NCBI GenBank assembly: GCA_964023275.1
Contig: OZ029921.1
Location: forward strand, 10,795,306 to 10,859,305
DNA from: Norana najaformis
Lineage: Eukaryota; Annelida; Clitellata; Crassiclitellata; Hormogastridae
Length of the DNA: 64,000 bases
Reading direction: 5' to 3'
Part shown: one piece after another, positions 44,846 to 56,559 of the stretch
Position numbering within the stretch: the stretch's first letter is position 1
Layout: every line of letters starts with the position of its first letter
Notes under the pieces: model-generated
The model's database searches: none
What the model saw: only the letters and a program-made list of their open reading frames with translations
Told to the model about the DNA's origin: nothing
Made by a program: the position numbers and the translations under genes

Positions 44846-46230
44846 CGGCTCTATAGAAGTTTAGAATTGTAACAATACACACTCACCAAGTCTATGTCAT
44901 CTTTTTTCACTAAATTAATGTGACAACTAGTTTACTAAGTTACATATCAGTATGTTAATCCATCTTTATTTAGTGCTCATTCCAGAGGGGTTTAACTGCT
45001 GCAGCTTAGACCTATAGAAACATACAGTCATTTGTAATCATAATCTATTTGGCATCTCACTGTAATTGTAAGGACAGTAAATAATAGTAACACTATCAGC
45101 ATCACTGTGTAAAAGCTATTTTGTCATAGTATTTGTATACAAAATTTTCTTCATGTTACGGTCACTTGCCTAATGTTGTCCATTTAAAGTGATTTTGCAC
45201 CATTTCTAGTTAAAACACCTGGTTCTGTTTAATGCAAGCACTTATGGCTATTTCAGTGTGTAAAACCACTCCTGAGGTTAGCAAATTGCTTAGGATAAAA
45301 CATTCCTTACAGTTGCACATACTTAGACTCTGTAATAAGAATTTATTATGTGAAAACAATCTCTGGTCAACAAGTCACAAGTCAAAATTAGGGCAGTGTA
45401 ACTGTTCATCTCAGTATTTTACTGTAACTTATAAATGGCTGATCAGGAGTATGGGATGTAACCAAGGGATTATGTGACTTAAATAACTTAAATAATTTTT
45501 TACCATATTTTACCAATCTGACCAATAAGAAATCCATCCGCAAATTTATCCACAAAAATATTTTACCGATATATTTATATCAATACCCTGACCTAGAAAT
45601 TTGACTGGACGTCTTTGATATCTTGCAATTTTTAAGTTTGGTTCCACTTGAAACGACCATCTATTGATGCCTGCAAATTATATCAGATTAATTTTTTTAA
45701 AGACATATAATTATTATTATTATTATCATTATTAATTAGAAACTTCTGTAGCACCAGTGTCCAGTGTCTAATGCACAAGGTATCAACTGATGGCACAACA
45801 AAACCAAGCTGCAACTTTCAACATGATTTTGCTTGGCTTTGGTGCTTTGGTTGTTTTGGTTTTGACTCGATCAATACCCAGTAGATCAGTCCGTTGAGAC
45901 AAAGAGACATGCTATCGTGGATTAGCCAGCTAAAAAGGTAATTCTTGAGCCAAGAGCCAACAAGTAAGACTTTACCACAAATTAATGCTCAGAAGATTAG
46001 ATCAGACTTGCAACAACAAGAACACTTTATCTTACTTTCTGATGCTGTAATTGTTACAAAGACATCCAAAAACGTTTGATGTACATATTTAGGAAAGTAA
46101 ATTCTGTCAAATGTTCATGTGACATGTAATACAAACCTCTGTACAGTCATGAGAAGGCAGTATTGAAGTATCCAGATATGTATACATACACATATATACA
46201 TACATAAAATATCGAAAAGTTAATTTTTAC
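44846..46230. other. no gene recognised
   Basis: AT-rich, with a short TTA/ATT run near 45710-45735. Probably intronic or intergenic downstream of exon 46231-46393. Confidence 0.45.
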
Positions 46231-46393
46231 CTATGTTGAAATCATTTCTGAGAACGTAGAGTGACAGAAAGAGTACATCATAGTAAATGCTACGATACAA
46301 GACTTTTCCTCTTCGATGAATTCGTTTTCTTTCAGACAACACTTTCTCTATGGCTGATTGGACATCATACTGCATAATGCATGACAAAATTCT
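46231..46393 (-). CDS. putative exon of a minus-strand host gene
   Basis: Acceptor TTAGTTTTTTGCAG lies just above 46393 and donor ATAG|GTAAAA just below 46231 (minus strand). Of three frames only one is open: 54 codons, RILSCIMQYDVQSAIEKVL, then RRGKVLYRSIYYDVLFLSLY and LRNDFNI, plus one base. The text looks like ordinary alpha-helical conserved protein, with no low complexity. I could not name the gene. Entry is phase 0 and exit phase 1; exon 57967-58081 exits in phase 1, so at least one exon must lie between them. Confidence 0.6.
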
Positions 46394-46921
46394 CTGCAAA
46401 AAACTAAGAAAACAGGAACATTAAATACTGTATATGACTGTCTACGATACTGGTGCATCCATGTATTCAAAACTTATGGACTACATCAAGATGGGATGAA
46501 AGTAAGTAAGATATTTGTCAACACGCCTTGTGTCCATTGGCTGAGTGAGAGATCATAGGCGTTCTCTGCCACCTCATTCCTGATCTTTTAATGTTCTTCA
46601 AGTTGCAATGTGTTGTACTGTACTTTTTGCTTACTATAAATATATACAATAAACAAAAGAATACAGTCCAAGAAGCAATGTTAGCTCTCTTCAGGGTTCA
46701 TGGCTGGGAATTCATGGGCATTTTAAAGAAATAGTTCCAAGACTTACTAGTATATATATATATATCTGAACATAAATATTTTGGTACATTTGTGGAGCAC
46801 ATAGAAATTCATACATAATTTTCTTCATTATGGAAGCATCCATTATTAATACTATATAAATTAGAATTAAGATAAAAGTTATTGGTAGATTAATGCATCA
46901 AATACTGCAACAACACAATTA
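46394..46921. other. intron sequence with short repeat
   Basis: 46501-46562 repeats the GTAAGTAAG...GGCTGAGTGAGAGATCATAGGCG motif of 41661-41720. Otherwise AT-rich with a short TATATA run near 46751. Confidence 0.45.
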
Positions 46922-47763
46922 CTGTACTTTCCGGACTATAAGTCGCACCATAGTATAAGACACAGCGACACAAAAACGGCAAAATTTTTATAAAAACAAC
47001 ACAAAGGTGGCACTGGCATATAAGACGTACCCACACAATGCTTATAAGCGTGTTTGCTAATGACAGCCATAAATACATGGCCATCATTAGCAAATAATTG
47101 CTCAAACATAACTTTGTTGAAATAAAATTATTTTTGCACTTCTGATTGAAGATTTCCAAACATTTGTTGTTATTTGTGATTTAAAAGTAATTACTTGGTT
47201 CTATCAGTAAATCCTGCCAGCTAAAGGCATCTAATGATAATATATTGAATGATAGTAAGGCAGTAGTATATAGAGGGAAGAATAAAATACCAGCAAATTT
47301 TCAGCCTCCCCAAAGCCTCCATGCGGCCAAGCGTGGCTTCCTGATCCCCTCTTTTGTCGCCTTTTCCAAGAAAGTCGCAGAGTAAGCTCGGCAGGGCACC
47401 CACAAACCACATCTCTCGAGCCCATCCTGGGAGGTCACATGACGTGACAGAGGCATAGGTCATTGGACGTGGCAGAGGCAGAGGGCGCAAGACGAAGTGG
47501 GCTAGCAGCCAAAGGGTGCTGCGAACTCTATTGGTCCAGTCCGGTAGACACACCGTCTGGAAGCCAAGTACTGCTTTCACTATGTATTTTCCACGTTTGA
47601 TAAATGTGATTTAATTTAATTAAAATTGTTATCGGTCTTTGCCAACTATATATAAATACTTTGAAAAATTTTAAAAATTGCCGCACGTAAGTCACACCAC
47701 TAAATAAGATGTGTCCCTAGAAGTTCGTGTAAAAAACCGCGTCTTATATTCCGGAAAATACAG
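46922..47763. mobile_element. TA-flanked inverted-repeat element, 842 bp
   Basis: The left end CTGTACTTTCCGGACTATAAG pairs with the right end (minus strand) CTGTATTTTCCGGAATATAAG. TA sits on both sides (46920-46921 and 47764-47765). A direct GTATAAGACAC/CATATAAGACG series continues inside. The 119-codon minus ORF at 47580-47221 lies in a GC-rich core and has no recognised domain. Ends of this TTTTCCGGACTATAAGTCGCA type are familiar from animal DNA transposons; the superfamily is not assigned. Confidence 0.65.
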
Positions 47764-47831
47764 TAAGTGGCACAAAGAACTGGTGCTTTTGCAACACTAT
47801 TTCCAGTTACAAAATGCCCTTATGACTAATA

Positions 47832-48383
47832 CAGTGGGGGCTCGTTAATGCAAAGTCGTGGGGGGACACGCCTTTGAAACCGTGTGTAAACCAGTTCAAG
47901 CGCTAAACGGAACAATGCTGAAATATATCGCCTCTGCTACTCAGTTGCCCACACTCCCCTATCCCACGCTGCTCCCTACAGCCAAGCTCCTCTTTGCATG
48001 GCAGGCAGGTCTGTACTCAGCTGGCCGCCCGCCAGCCAACTTCTCTGCGGTCGCGCCGGTTAGGCCATACCTGCCTTGTTCTGCCGATTCCCCCTCCTAA
48101 CCGGTTAAAACCGGTTCCAGCCAGACTTCCTTATCCATCCCTCCTGCCCTAATTAGCTCCCTCCTGCAGTAAGACACCCTCCCGCTTGTACAACTAATGC
48201 CAAGTTCGAATGGAATGTTACAGCGGCCAGAGTAGGTCTCCTCTGTTTTAATTAGCCTTATTCCTGGTAATAAAACGCGTTAACCGATACAGCGTGTTAA
48301 GTCAGTAGCCTTGGGGACATACAACCACTTCGCGCTATGCAGAATCGCGGGTAAAACGGGAGCGCATTAACGCATCCGCACTG
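47832..48383. mobile_element. pogo/Tigger-like non-autonomous element, 552 bp
   Basis: The left end CAGTGGGGGCTCGTTAATGC and the right end (minus strand) CAGTGCGGATGCGTTAATGC match at 16 of 20 positions, with TA on both sides (47830-47831 and 48384-48385). CAGTG termini and TA duplications fit pogo-type Tc1/mariner elements. No transposase is encoded; the ORF at 47858-48100 shows no domain. Confidence 0.7.
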
Positions 48384-48932
48384 TATTCCAGTCCCCTGAA
48401 TGACTTTCACTAAGCCAAACAATGGCACAGGAAAAACACAACTTTCTTTTCATGGTGAAATGTGCCCTTGGACATTCCTTGAACCGATCGATACCTTTTG
48501 AAGATAAAATTTTCTGCCTGATGAAGTGGTTTGGTTGCATTATATGTGTTAAGATTTAAAGTACATCAAGTTTTCTTGCCCTTGTGGATAGCCTTATGGT
48601 TGTTCAATTTATGCATGAAAATATGGGGTCTTTTCAGTCTAAGGCAAGATGTTGTTGAGTTCAGTAAAGCCATTCAGCTAAGCACCTTACTGTTCAGTTT
48701 CTTCAGTTGTCTATACAGGTATCGATGAACAGGTCAAACCAGTGGTAGACAGGAATACATTCTGAGAACATCTGAACTACTATAAACCAGTAAAGCTATA
48801 TCAGAACTGAGTGGTTGATTTGATTTAGCTTAGCTAATCTAATCAAATGACTTCTATATCATAATGCCCAATGGTCGCTTCATTAGTTAGTATATTTGTT
48901 AGTTTGTATATTCCATTCAGTTCCTTTCACAA
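48384..48932. other. no gene recognised
   Basis: Mixed sequence with only a 65-codon ORF at 48531-48728 lacking a domain. 48850-48880 resembles a LINE tail (TATCATAATGCCCAATGGTCGCTTC) in minus orientation. Confidence 0.4.
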
Positions 48933-49217
48933 ATGACCCCACGGTGCAAGTGCCCACAACCGACCCCCATAGCTGGCAATATGTCAATGGACAAGTACAT
49001 CAACCAGCTGCTTGTGGAGTTTGATGGGGGCGATATGCCACAGTATATATTGGCAAAGAAAAAATGGATTCTCCACGACTACCGCACCACTGTCCCACTA
49101 GGGCACAGGCTGGATGAAGATGTGCTGGCATTTCTCAGTGTGATGACACCATGCACAAATGTCTTCCTAGAATATGCTCTGGGCACCTTGAAGGTCTTAA
49201 GTTTGGCACAGTCCTAG
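48933..49217 (+). pseudogene. unidentified ORF, 94 codons, probably element-derived
   Basis: Starts MTPRCKCPQPTPIAGN and includes DKYINQLLVEFDGGDMP and VPLGHRLDEDVLAFLSV. It looks like real protein rather than random translation, but I recognise no family. It lies 90 bp before the fragment at 49306-49536 and may belong to the same dead element. Confidence 0.35.
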
Positions 49218-49305
49218 TGGCAGTGATGGAAAAGTAGACAATGACTGCTGAACTAGCCTAGGATGAGAATTCTGTGCCCAGCACCACCACAACTGCTCTG
49301 AAGCA

Positions 49306-49536
49306 GTGCCCATCCTCATTGCGGGCAACACTCAAGGTGCATTTGGAGAAGCAAAAGCGCAGATGCTTCAGCACTTGAAGGAGTTCACTAATGTGGGATT
49401 AGGCTGGAGGATTAAGCGGATTGCGGTGCTAGATCTGAGAATAGCTCAATATCGCCCACTTCAAGCCTGTAGCTACTTCCAAACGCCAAAGAGCATTCAT
49501 GCATGCATGGTTATAAATGTAAAAAAACAAGAATAA
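49306..49536 (+). pseudogene. large-element protein fragment (SGW..RI..L....ARY.PL.. type)
   Basis: Residues HLKEFTNVGLGWRIKRIAVL then RIAQYRPLQACSYFQTPKSI and MVINVKKQE follow a pattern I associate with ORFs located before protein-primed DNA polymerase genes in large virus-like elements of invertebrate genomes (SGWxLxRIxxLxxxxAxYxPLxGSSYIxLPK). This is recall of a pattern, not a search. No polymerase, integrase or capsid gene is visible nearby, so only a relic can be claimed. Confidence 0.35.
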
Positions 49537-50639
49537 CCACTGATTCATGTGGGCAATCAAGTGGGTACTCTAGCCACCAAATAACAGTAACATGGACAGG
49601 CCCGGAGAATACTGAAGTCAAATAGGACTGCTAAATTTTGAATGCATTAGCATTCCAGTAAATGCGACCATGTAAAATGCGCAAAAGTATCAGTGCGCAT
49701 ATGAATGCTTCTGTATACCAATGTCAAAGGCGTACAGTACTCATAACACAGCAAGCAGCAAGTGGACAAAAGTTTCGACCAAAGTTGAGTACAACGCACT
49801 GACCCAGGTTTACCTGGCCCATCAATGCTTCAAGGATGATAAGCTTGGCAAGACAACACTGCACACTGAGGCAGCTAAGCTTTTCAAGCCCATTACCATG
49901 GTAGTGAGATGGTATTGCAGTGTGGTTAGACTTCGGTCACATTAAATTCTTTCCCGCAATACTTACACATGGCTGTAGATTCGTTTTTCAATAGAAACTT
50001 TCCATCTACCAAGATTTCATATGTGCATTAAAAAAATTAACCCCGTTAAAAATTTTGATTGTGTTAAAATTTTGACAAATTAAACAAGTTAACGCATTAA
50101 ATGCCCACCTCTACTTGTTATTAATTAATATTAAATTTACAAATATGGAAAGTGCACAACTAGTAATATACAACGTTTGCTGTTTAAAATTTAAACTATG
50201 AAATAATTAAGGCTTTGCAAGCTACATTTTACAATGTTTAACATCAACATCATGCATCATAACATCATGCTTCAAATTACAGAAATTAATAAGACACAGC
50301 ATCAGTTCAAATAATCAGCAAAAACTACCAACCTTTTACTGAAGGTCATTACTTCGTCATATTCAGAAATCATTTGCCTGCTATCTGGAATATCTGGAAA
50401 ACATAGCATGTAGCCATTTTAGGGCATAACTCAATAGCTTGACAGTACCAACACAAAATCCCTATTTTTACAGTCATTTGGTTATCTCAAGAATAATCTT
50501 TCTGCCAACTGAAGTCACTAGATAGCTGGCCAGATGTAGACGATTTTGCTTGTTGCTCTCCTCATGTTCTCCTACCGTTGTAATGATCTGGCCAAATTTT
50601 TTGCACAGCCTAACAACACTGCTTTAGCTATGTCCTTCA
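49537..50639. other. mostly AT-rich, no gene recognised
   Basis: The ORF 49721-49945 (74 codons) has no known domain. The rest is AT-rich except the exon candidate at 50333-50393. Confidence 0.4.
50333..50393 (-). CDS. possible small exon of the minus-strand host gene
   Basis: Minus strand: CTATGTTTTCCAG, then a 61-bp segment reading (two bases) IPDSRQMISEYDEVMTFSK plus two bases, then GTTGGT. Its entry phase fits the exit of exon 57967-58081. Its exit (phase 2) does not fit the entry of 46231-46393, so another exon would be required. The donor is weak, so this is tentative. Confidence 0.3.
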
Positions 50640-51400
50640 ACAAGGTCAGTACTGAAGGAATAAAAGTAGGACGCAGGTTGGTCTGAGTTCTGAGGTTTGT
50701 GAAAGACCAAGTGATCCAGGCAAGCAATCACAACTGAATCAGGCAGCAAATTCCAAAGCCTTAGACCATCTACTGAGAACACCTGAGAACTCAAAACTGT
50801 TCTGGTACAAAATGACCACTGATCAAGTGTGATATTTATTGGTATGAGGGGTGAGCATGGAACATAGATAGATTTAAATGTAATACTTTGTGAACTAAAG
50901 ACAGATTTTAAACCGGATTATCTGCTCAATGGGCAGTCAGTGCAATGAATGCAATACTGGTGCAATATGCAGACACTTAAGTGTTTTGCTATGGCTCTGG
51001 CTAGAGAGGTTTGAACCATTTGTAGTTTGTGCAGATCTCTCTTAGTGAAGCCAGTGAGAAGTGAGCTACATTAGTCAAGTCTGCTAGTACCCAGTTCATT
51101 AACTAGTGGAATCAAGACAGTTTGAGGCACCTGACTGCAAAGACATCCTGCATGTAAACTGAACTGATCTGCATATGGCATGAATACATAAGAAAATGGC
51201 ATTGTGGAGTCAAATGTTCACCTAAGCCGAGTGCCTATTCGGTGCAGCTAACAAGTAAACCACCAAACTGAACAGATGCAAGCCAATCAAATTTTCAGAG
51301 TTGTTGGCTTGTACCTAGAAGAAGGAATTCGGTTTTCGAAGGACTCAGAACAAGCTTACAACAAGCCATCCAGAAGGAGTATGGCATGATCAACAGTAAA
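50640..51400 (-). pseudogene. CR1/L2-like LINE, RT C-terminal part, decayed
   Basis: The minus strand shows, in broken frames, FLLLGTSQQL, a VHLTPQCHFLMYSCHMQ-like segment, LADLTNVAHFSLASL-like, HKLQMVQTSLARAIAKHL (51010-50960), INITLDQWSFC, and VFSVDGLRLWNLLPDSVVI (50780-50720). Equivalent to the part of the 52640-56222 LINE after YADD. Confidence 0.6.
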
Positions 51401-51835
51401 AGTTTATGGTCAACATGCCACAGCAGACAGGTTAAGTAGAATGAGAGCAGCTATTTTTCCTTTGTCCATTGAGTAGATTGTGTCATTGTGAACGGTAAAT
51501 AGTTCAGTTTCAGTGGAACAGTATTTACAGTAGGCAGATTGGAAAGGAAAGTACAGGCAGGGATTGGCAGTAACTTAACCCCTTTAGCATGGAATGATTT
51601 GTTTGTTAACTCTCTGCTAAGGTGGTATTTTTTTCCCAAAACATTTTGCCGGATATTGTTGTTTTAATGATACTATGATTTTTCTGGAAATAATCTTATA
51701 AGTTCTTATGCATTTTACCGTCATAAAAAATTTTTTGTTTTGTTTTTTCACTTGAAAAGAAATTTTCCGCACATTTTCGGCAGACATACAATAGAAGAAG
51801 AACACATGTCAAGCACCAAGGCATGTCAAAATTTT
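51401..51835. other. no gene recognised
   Basis: AT-rich, non-coding. Confidence 0.5.
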
Positions 51836-52628
51836 TGGCCAGCACCAGAAAGAACATAGATCCAGAGACTCCAAAGCCACAGCTTAGTCAAACAACACTT
51901 TTTAAAATGAGAGAAACAGTTTCACAAAATAAGGTTGACAAACTGATTACAAACTTTGTGGTAAAGAGAATGCGTCCCTTGTCCATTGTCGAGCAATAAG
52001 AATTTAAAGAACTTGTAACTGGCCTCTGCCCTGATGCCACGGCCATGGCCCAACATACAGTACTTTAGGTAGACGAATATGTGACACAGTAAAGAACCGA
52101 ATGAAAGCAATAAAAGAAGAATTATCAAAACAACGATATGTCTGCACGACAGCAGATGTATGGTCAAATAAACAAAGAAGTTACATGGGAGTAACATGTC
52201 ACTGGATTGGTGAAGCTACATTTGAGCGATATTCAGTTGCCATAGCATGCAGATGTTTTGTTGGATCACACACACATGATCGAGTAGCAGAACTGATCTA
52301 TGACAATCTATGACATACATACTGACTTTGGTCTGACACATGACAAAATTGTTGCAACTGTTTCCGACAATGGCTCTAATTTCGTTAAAGCGTTCAAAGA
52401 GTTCAATGCTGCTATCGTTCATTACAGAGATATTAATATTGATGAAGATGACGTAAATGATGGCGAAGATGAAGAAAAAGAAAGGATGAATTCAAAACTG
52501 AATTCTTTGCCACTGATGGCAGTTTATCTAAAGCGGAAACAGATCCAAATGAATGACAAATAGTGCTGCCTTTCCATCTTAGATGTGCAAGTCATACACT
52601 CAGTTTAGTAACATGTCACTATGCTAAA
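51836..52628 (+). pseudogene. hAT-type transposase, partial and broken
   Basis: Reads in one main frame with stops: VDKLITNFVVKRMRPLSIVE, FKELVTGLCPDA, then ORF 52101-52313 with RYVCTTADVWSNKQRSYMGV and TCHWIGEATFERYSVAIACR, and 52300-52563 with KIVATVSDNGSNFVKAFKEF, an acidic loop, and HLRCASHTLSLV (52563-52610, shifted frame). These are the classic hAT blocks (TxDxWS, second Asp in VSDNGSNF, RCxxHxLxLV). The catalytic C-terminal half with the Glu and the dimerisation domain is missing; sequence changes abruptly near 52628 to the 5' region of the LINE. Confidence 0.78.
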
Positions 52629-53035
52629 ATTGTCTTTTATCGAACACCCTGTATTATCGCTCTATGTTGTTTACGCTGTTATCGGCTGATGTTGGCTTCG
52701 TTCCATGCAACAAGCTCCCTCCACTTCTCTAAAATTGTCTTGGTATAGCTCCACACTAACCCAGCTGGCACAATTTAGTTTTCTGTGTTTATGAGTTGCC
52801 CATGAACTGAAGATTCTTCGCTTTTCTTCTCTAATTAGGTCACGTCTTCTCACTTGTTGCATGGTTCAAGCTGTTCTGGTTTTCTTGTGACTTCAATTCT
52901 ATCTCGTATTATGGGTGCCTCATTATGCTGTTTGCTTTGGTACTGTATTGTGTTCATCCTGGTCCCGCTTGCAAAATCTGGTGAAGACAAGACACTTTTA
53001 CACATGCGTCCTTACGGTTTGGTCTATTTAAGAAT

Positions 53036-56000
53036 TTGGCTCAAGCTCATTCATACTATCTGATTCCCAGTACTGCTTATTCAATTCGGCCATACGATCT
53101 GCTACTATGCAATTCCCCTAACATTATTTTCCGTCGTGGGTTAAATGTAAATTCATGTAAAACATCTTCAACGACACGTCATAGGTTGTCTATGTATTTG
53201 TTTCTGTTGCTTCTTTTGGCTGGTGATGTTGAAATCAATACAGGACCTGCTAGACTTAAAAGTTTGAATATTGGTCTATTAAACATTTGTTCCCTTCGTA
53301 GTAAAGCTGCCGTCCTTCATAATTTTCTTTGTGAGAATTCTTTACACATACTTGCTCTTACTGAGACGTGGCTCCAGCCTGGTGACACACCTGGATTCAT
53401 TTCTGATCTTACTCCCCCAACCTTCACTATGCTGAATGAGCCTCGGTGCAGCGGCAAAGGCGGAGGGCTCGCCTTTCTTTTCAAGTCATATCTGCCACTA
53501 CGTAAATTCATTTTGCCTATTCCTACACCCAAGTCATTTGAGGCCCTAGCTGCTACGCTCATTTCTGGCAACAAACAGGTTTTACTTGTAAATATTTATC
53601 GTCCCCCATCCCTCTCTTTGACTGATTTTCTTAATGGATTCCAGCCACTACTTGAATATTTAATTTCCTCTCCCTCTGAAATAGTTATTATGGGTGACTT
53701 TAATAATCATATTGATACAGCTGGTCGTTATTCCTCATCATTTCTTGATATGTTAGAAGGGTTTGACATGAAACTACTTGTTACCTTTCCTACACATAAT
53801 AAAGGCCACACCTTAGATGTTTTGATAACTCGTTCTGACTCAAAATCACTTCATTCTGTCTCGCCACTTGAGTCGTATTTATCAGATCATATTGCAATTT
53901 CCTCAAAATTTGACTTCCCTTTTAAACCACCCTCAAATTATAAAACTATTAAATTTCGTCCTTGGCATAAAATTGATTTAAATAAGTTGAAGCATGATAT
54001 CTTAACATCTCCATTGTGGTTATCTCCTGCACAAACTGCTAATGAACTGGCTATGCAGTTCCAGTCTACTTTATCTGAGCTTCTTGACTGACAAATTCCT
54101 TTTAGAACTAAAAGAGTAGTAGAGCGCACACCACAGCCTTGGTTCAACTCTGCCATTTCCGATGCTAGGCGTCACAGAAGTCAGTTAGAGCGTTGGTGGC
54201 GCCACTCTCAACTTCCCTCAGATCTCAGTAGGTTTAAGCAACAGTGTAAACTTGTGCGCAAACTTGTTTCTTCAGCGAAATCAGAATATTTAACTAATTT
54301 AATTGCTGAAAGTTCTACATCTCCAAAAACTCTGTGGATGGCTTTGAATAAATTACTACACAGAGAGAAATTAAATTCATCTTTTGGCGTGTACTGTGCT
54401 ACCCAAGAGCTAGCCAGTAAATTTTTGACCTTCTTTGCTGATTAGATTTCTGGTATGAGGCTGAAATTTAATGGTTATCTGTTAAGTGATAAATTTCTTC
54501 TTCCTAGTTCTTCTCCTCCAGTCTTGGATTACTTTCTGCCAACAACTCTTGCAGAGGTCCGCAGACTCATATTTTCTTCAACTGACAAAACCTCTCTCCT
54601 AGACACCATTCCCACTTCTTACCTAAAAGAATGTTTTGATGTCCTTGGTCCAACCATTACATCAATTATCAATTTCTCGTTGCTTGAGGGATCCTTTCCT
54701 TCTGGTTTTGCTCATGCCATAGTTCATCCTCTGCTAAAGAAACCTTCTCTCGATCCAAGTGACCTGTCTAATTACAGACCCATCTCAACTTTGAATTTTA
54801 TATCTAAAATTCTTGAACTGGTAGTTTTGAATCGTATGCCAGCTCACCTTTCTTCCAACCCACTAATTTCTCCATTTCAGTCTGCATGCCGTAAATTTCA
54901 TTCAACAGAATCGGCCCTGCTTGCTGTTCATAACGACATCATGTGCTCCATGGATAAGGGTAAGGTGACTGCACTTGTTCTCCTTGACTTGTCTGCTGCC
55001 TTTGATACTGTCGACCACTCTCTCCTTTTGCATCATCTTCAACATTGTTTTGGAGTTTCTGGTCCTGCCCTACACTGGTTTGCTACTTACCTCAGCCCTT
55101 GCACTCAATCTGTATATTTAAATGGACATTATTCAGCTAGTGCCTCGTTGACTTGTGGCATTCCGCAGGGTTCTGTACTTGGTCCTCTTTTGTTTACATT
55201 ATACACCACACCTCTAGGTACTCTGCTAGACAATCATTCACTGGGATATCATTTCTATGCTGATGACACCCAAATCTACATCTCATTTGACAGTTTGACT
55301 TGTCACTCGTCTGTGCAGCTGTTGTCTGATGCCTTTGAAGAGCTGCAGTCTTGGATGGCAGCAAATAAACTTCTCCTTAACCCCTCGAAAACTGAATTTC
55401 TACTGCTTGGCACTCCTCAGCAACTTAAGAAATTCGAATGGCTTAAATCTGTAAAACTGGGTGATTCACTCACTGAGATGACTGATACTGCTCGTGACTT
55501 GGGTGTTGTTTTCGATTCAACCATGTCCCTCACAAACTATGTAAATGGTATTTGTAAGTCATCATATATGTATATTCGAGACATATGCAGAATTAGGCAT
55601 TATGTCCCCATGTCTTCCAGAATATCCTTAGCTAACGCATTGGTCTCCAGTCGTCTTGACTATTGTAACTCCATTCTTGTTGGTATCACTAAATCAAACA
55701 TGCAGAAACTCCAAAGAGTTCAGAACTCCTTGGCTAGAGCCATAACAAATACTTCTAAATATGACCATATAACCCCTGTGCTTAAATCTTTACATTGGCT
55801 TCCTGTTCAGCAAAGGATTTGTTTCAAATTAGGACTTACAGTTTATAAAACATTGAACTATGGCCAACCACAATACTTGAAATCAATCCTTATTCCCCAG
55901 ACTTACCATTATTCTGCTAGGTCATCTGATTGTCTTTCTCTGGTCATACCTTGGGCTAGAACTGTTCTTGGTAAACGAGCATTTTCGGTTGCTGGACCAA

Positions 56001-56104
56001 AATTTTGGAATTCCCTCTCTGTGTCTGTTCGTTCTGCTCAGTCGCTCCTGTCATTTCGTTCTCAACTTAAAACTGACCTGTTTCAAATTGCTTATCCACC
56101 GTAG
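53036..56104 (+). pseudogene. LINE polyprotein (endonuclease + reverse transcriptase), two point stops
   Basis: A single frame of 1022 codons plus stop, broken only by TGA 54089-54091 and TAG 54443-54445. Endonuclease: LNIGLLNICSLRSK, LTETWL (catalytic Glu), NIYRPPS, MGDFNNHID, THNKGHTLDVLIT, LSDHIAIS (catalytic Asp/His). RT: YRPISTLNFISKILE, LLDLSAAFDTVDH (A), CGIPQGSVLGPLL (B), FYADDTQIYI (C, intact), LLLNPSKTEFLLLG (D), LDYCNSILVGI, IHWLP-like and FWNSLSVSVRSAQSLL. It would nick the target and prime reverse transcription on it. Each stop is one base from a sense codon usual at that place (CGA, AAG), so it died recently. Confidence 0.82.
53222..53248 (+). other. 2A-like peptide motif in the LINE leader
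   Basis: GDVEINTGP follows a Leu-rich stretch (LFLLLLLAGDVEINTGP). The ribosome-skipping 2A consensus is D(V/I)ExNPGP, and 2A-like sequences are documented at the N-termini of some APE-type LINEs in invertebrates. Here Thr replaces the first Pro, which would be expected to weaken or abolish skipping. Compare NPGP at 23181-23192. Confidence 0.55.
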
Positions 56105-56559
56105 GCTGCCTCTGTCTTGTTGACTGACCTTCTGGATATCGACCTGATTGTGGCTTGGTTTTGGTGTGCCATCGATTGATGCCTTGTGGGTTAGACACTG
56201 GCGCATTAGAAGTTGCTAATTATTTATTTATTTATTTGTTATTTAGTTGCAACCACTGAAGCCAGCCTTGCATTGAAGAATGCATCTTTTTCATGACTTA
56301 ATCATTCTGCTATGGGGAAATGTTCAGCCATTTGGAATTCCTGCTCATGACCAAAAAGTGAGGAGAAGATTGATCAACTCTGCCATCGTCAGTTACCAAC
56401 TCCATGTGTAATTTGCATTTTCGATTGAAATTATAATGTAATTTGTAATTGGTAATTAAATTAAATTTCAAAAAGTAATTTGTAATTCAATTACATTTTA
56501 CTGTGTAATTTGCCCATCCATGACTGTACAGGTTACAGGATGAAATGTGACAGCTCGGG

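Larger units (their letters stand above)
52640..56222 (+). mobile_element. CR1/L2-like LINE, nearly full length
   Basis: 5' region (approximate start 52640), a leader with a 2A-like motif, complete APE-type endonuclease, complete RT, C-terminal domain, and the 3' tail GATGCCTTGTGGGTTAGACACTGGCGCATTAGAAG-type sequence followed by (ATTT)n at 56219-56237. It is the only LINE here that keeps both enzymatic domains. It has joined the hAT relic upstream, so it or an ancestor inserted there. Confidence 0.75.
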
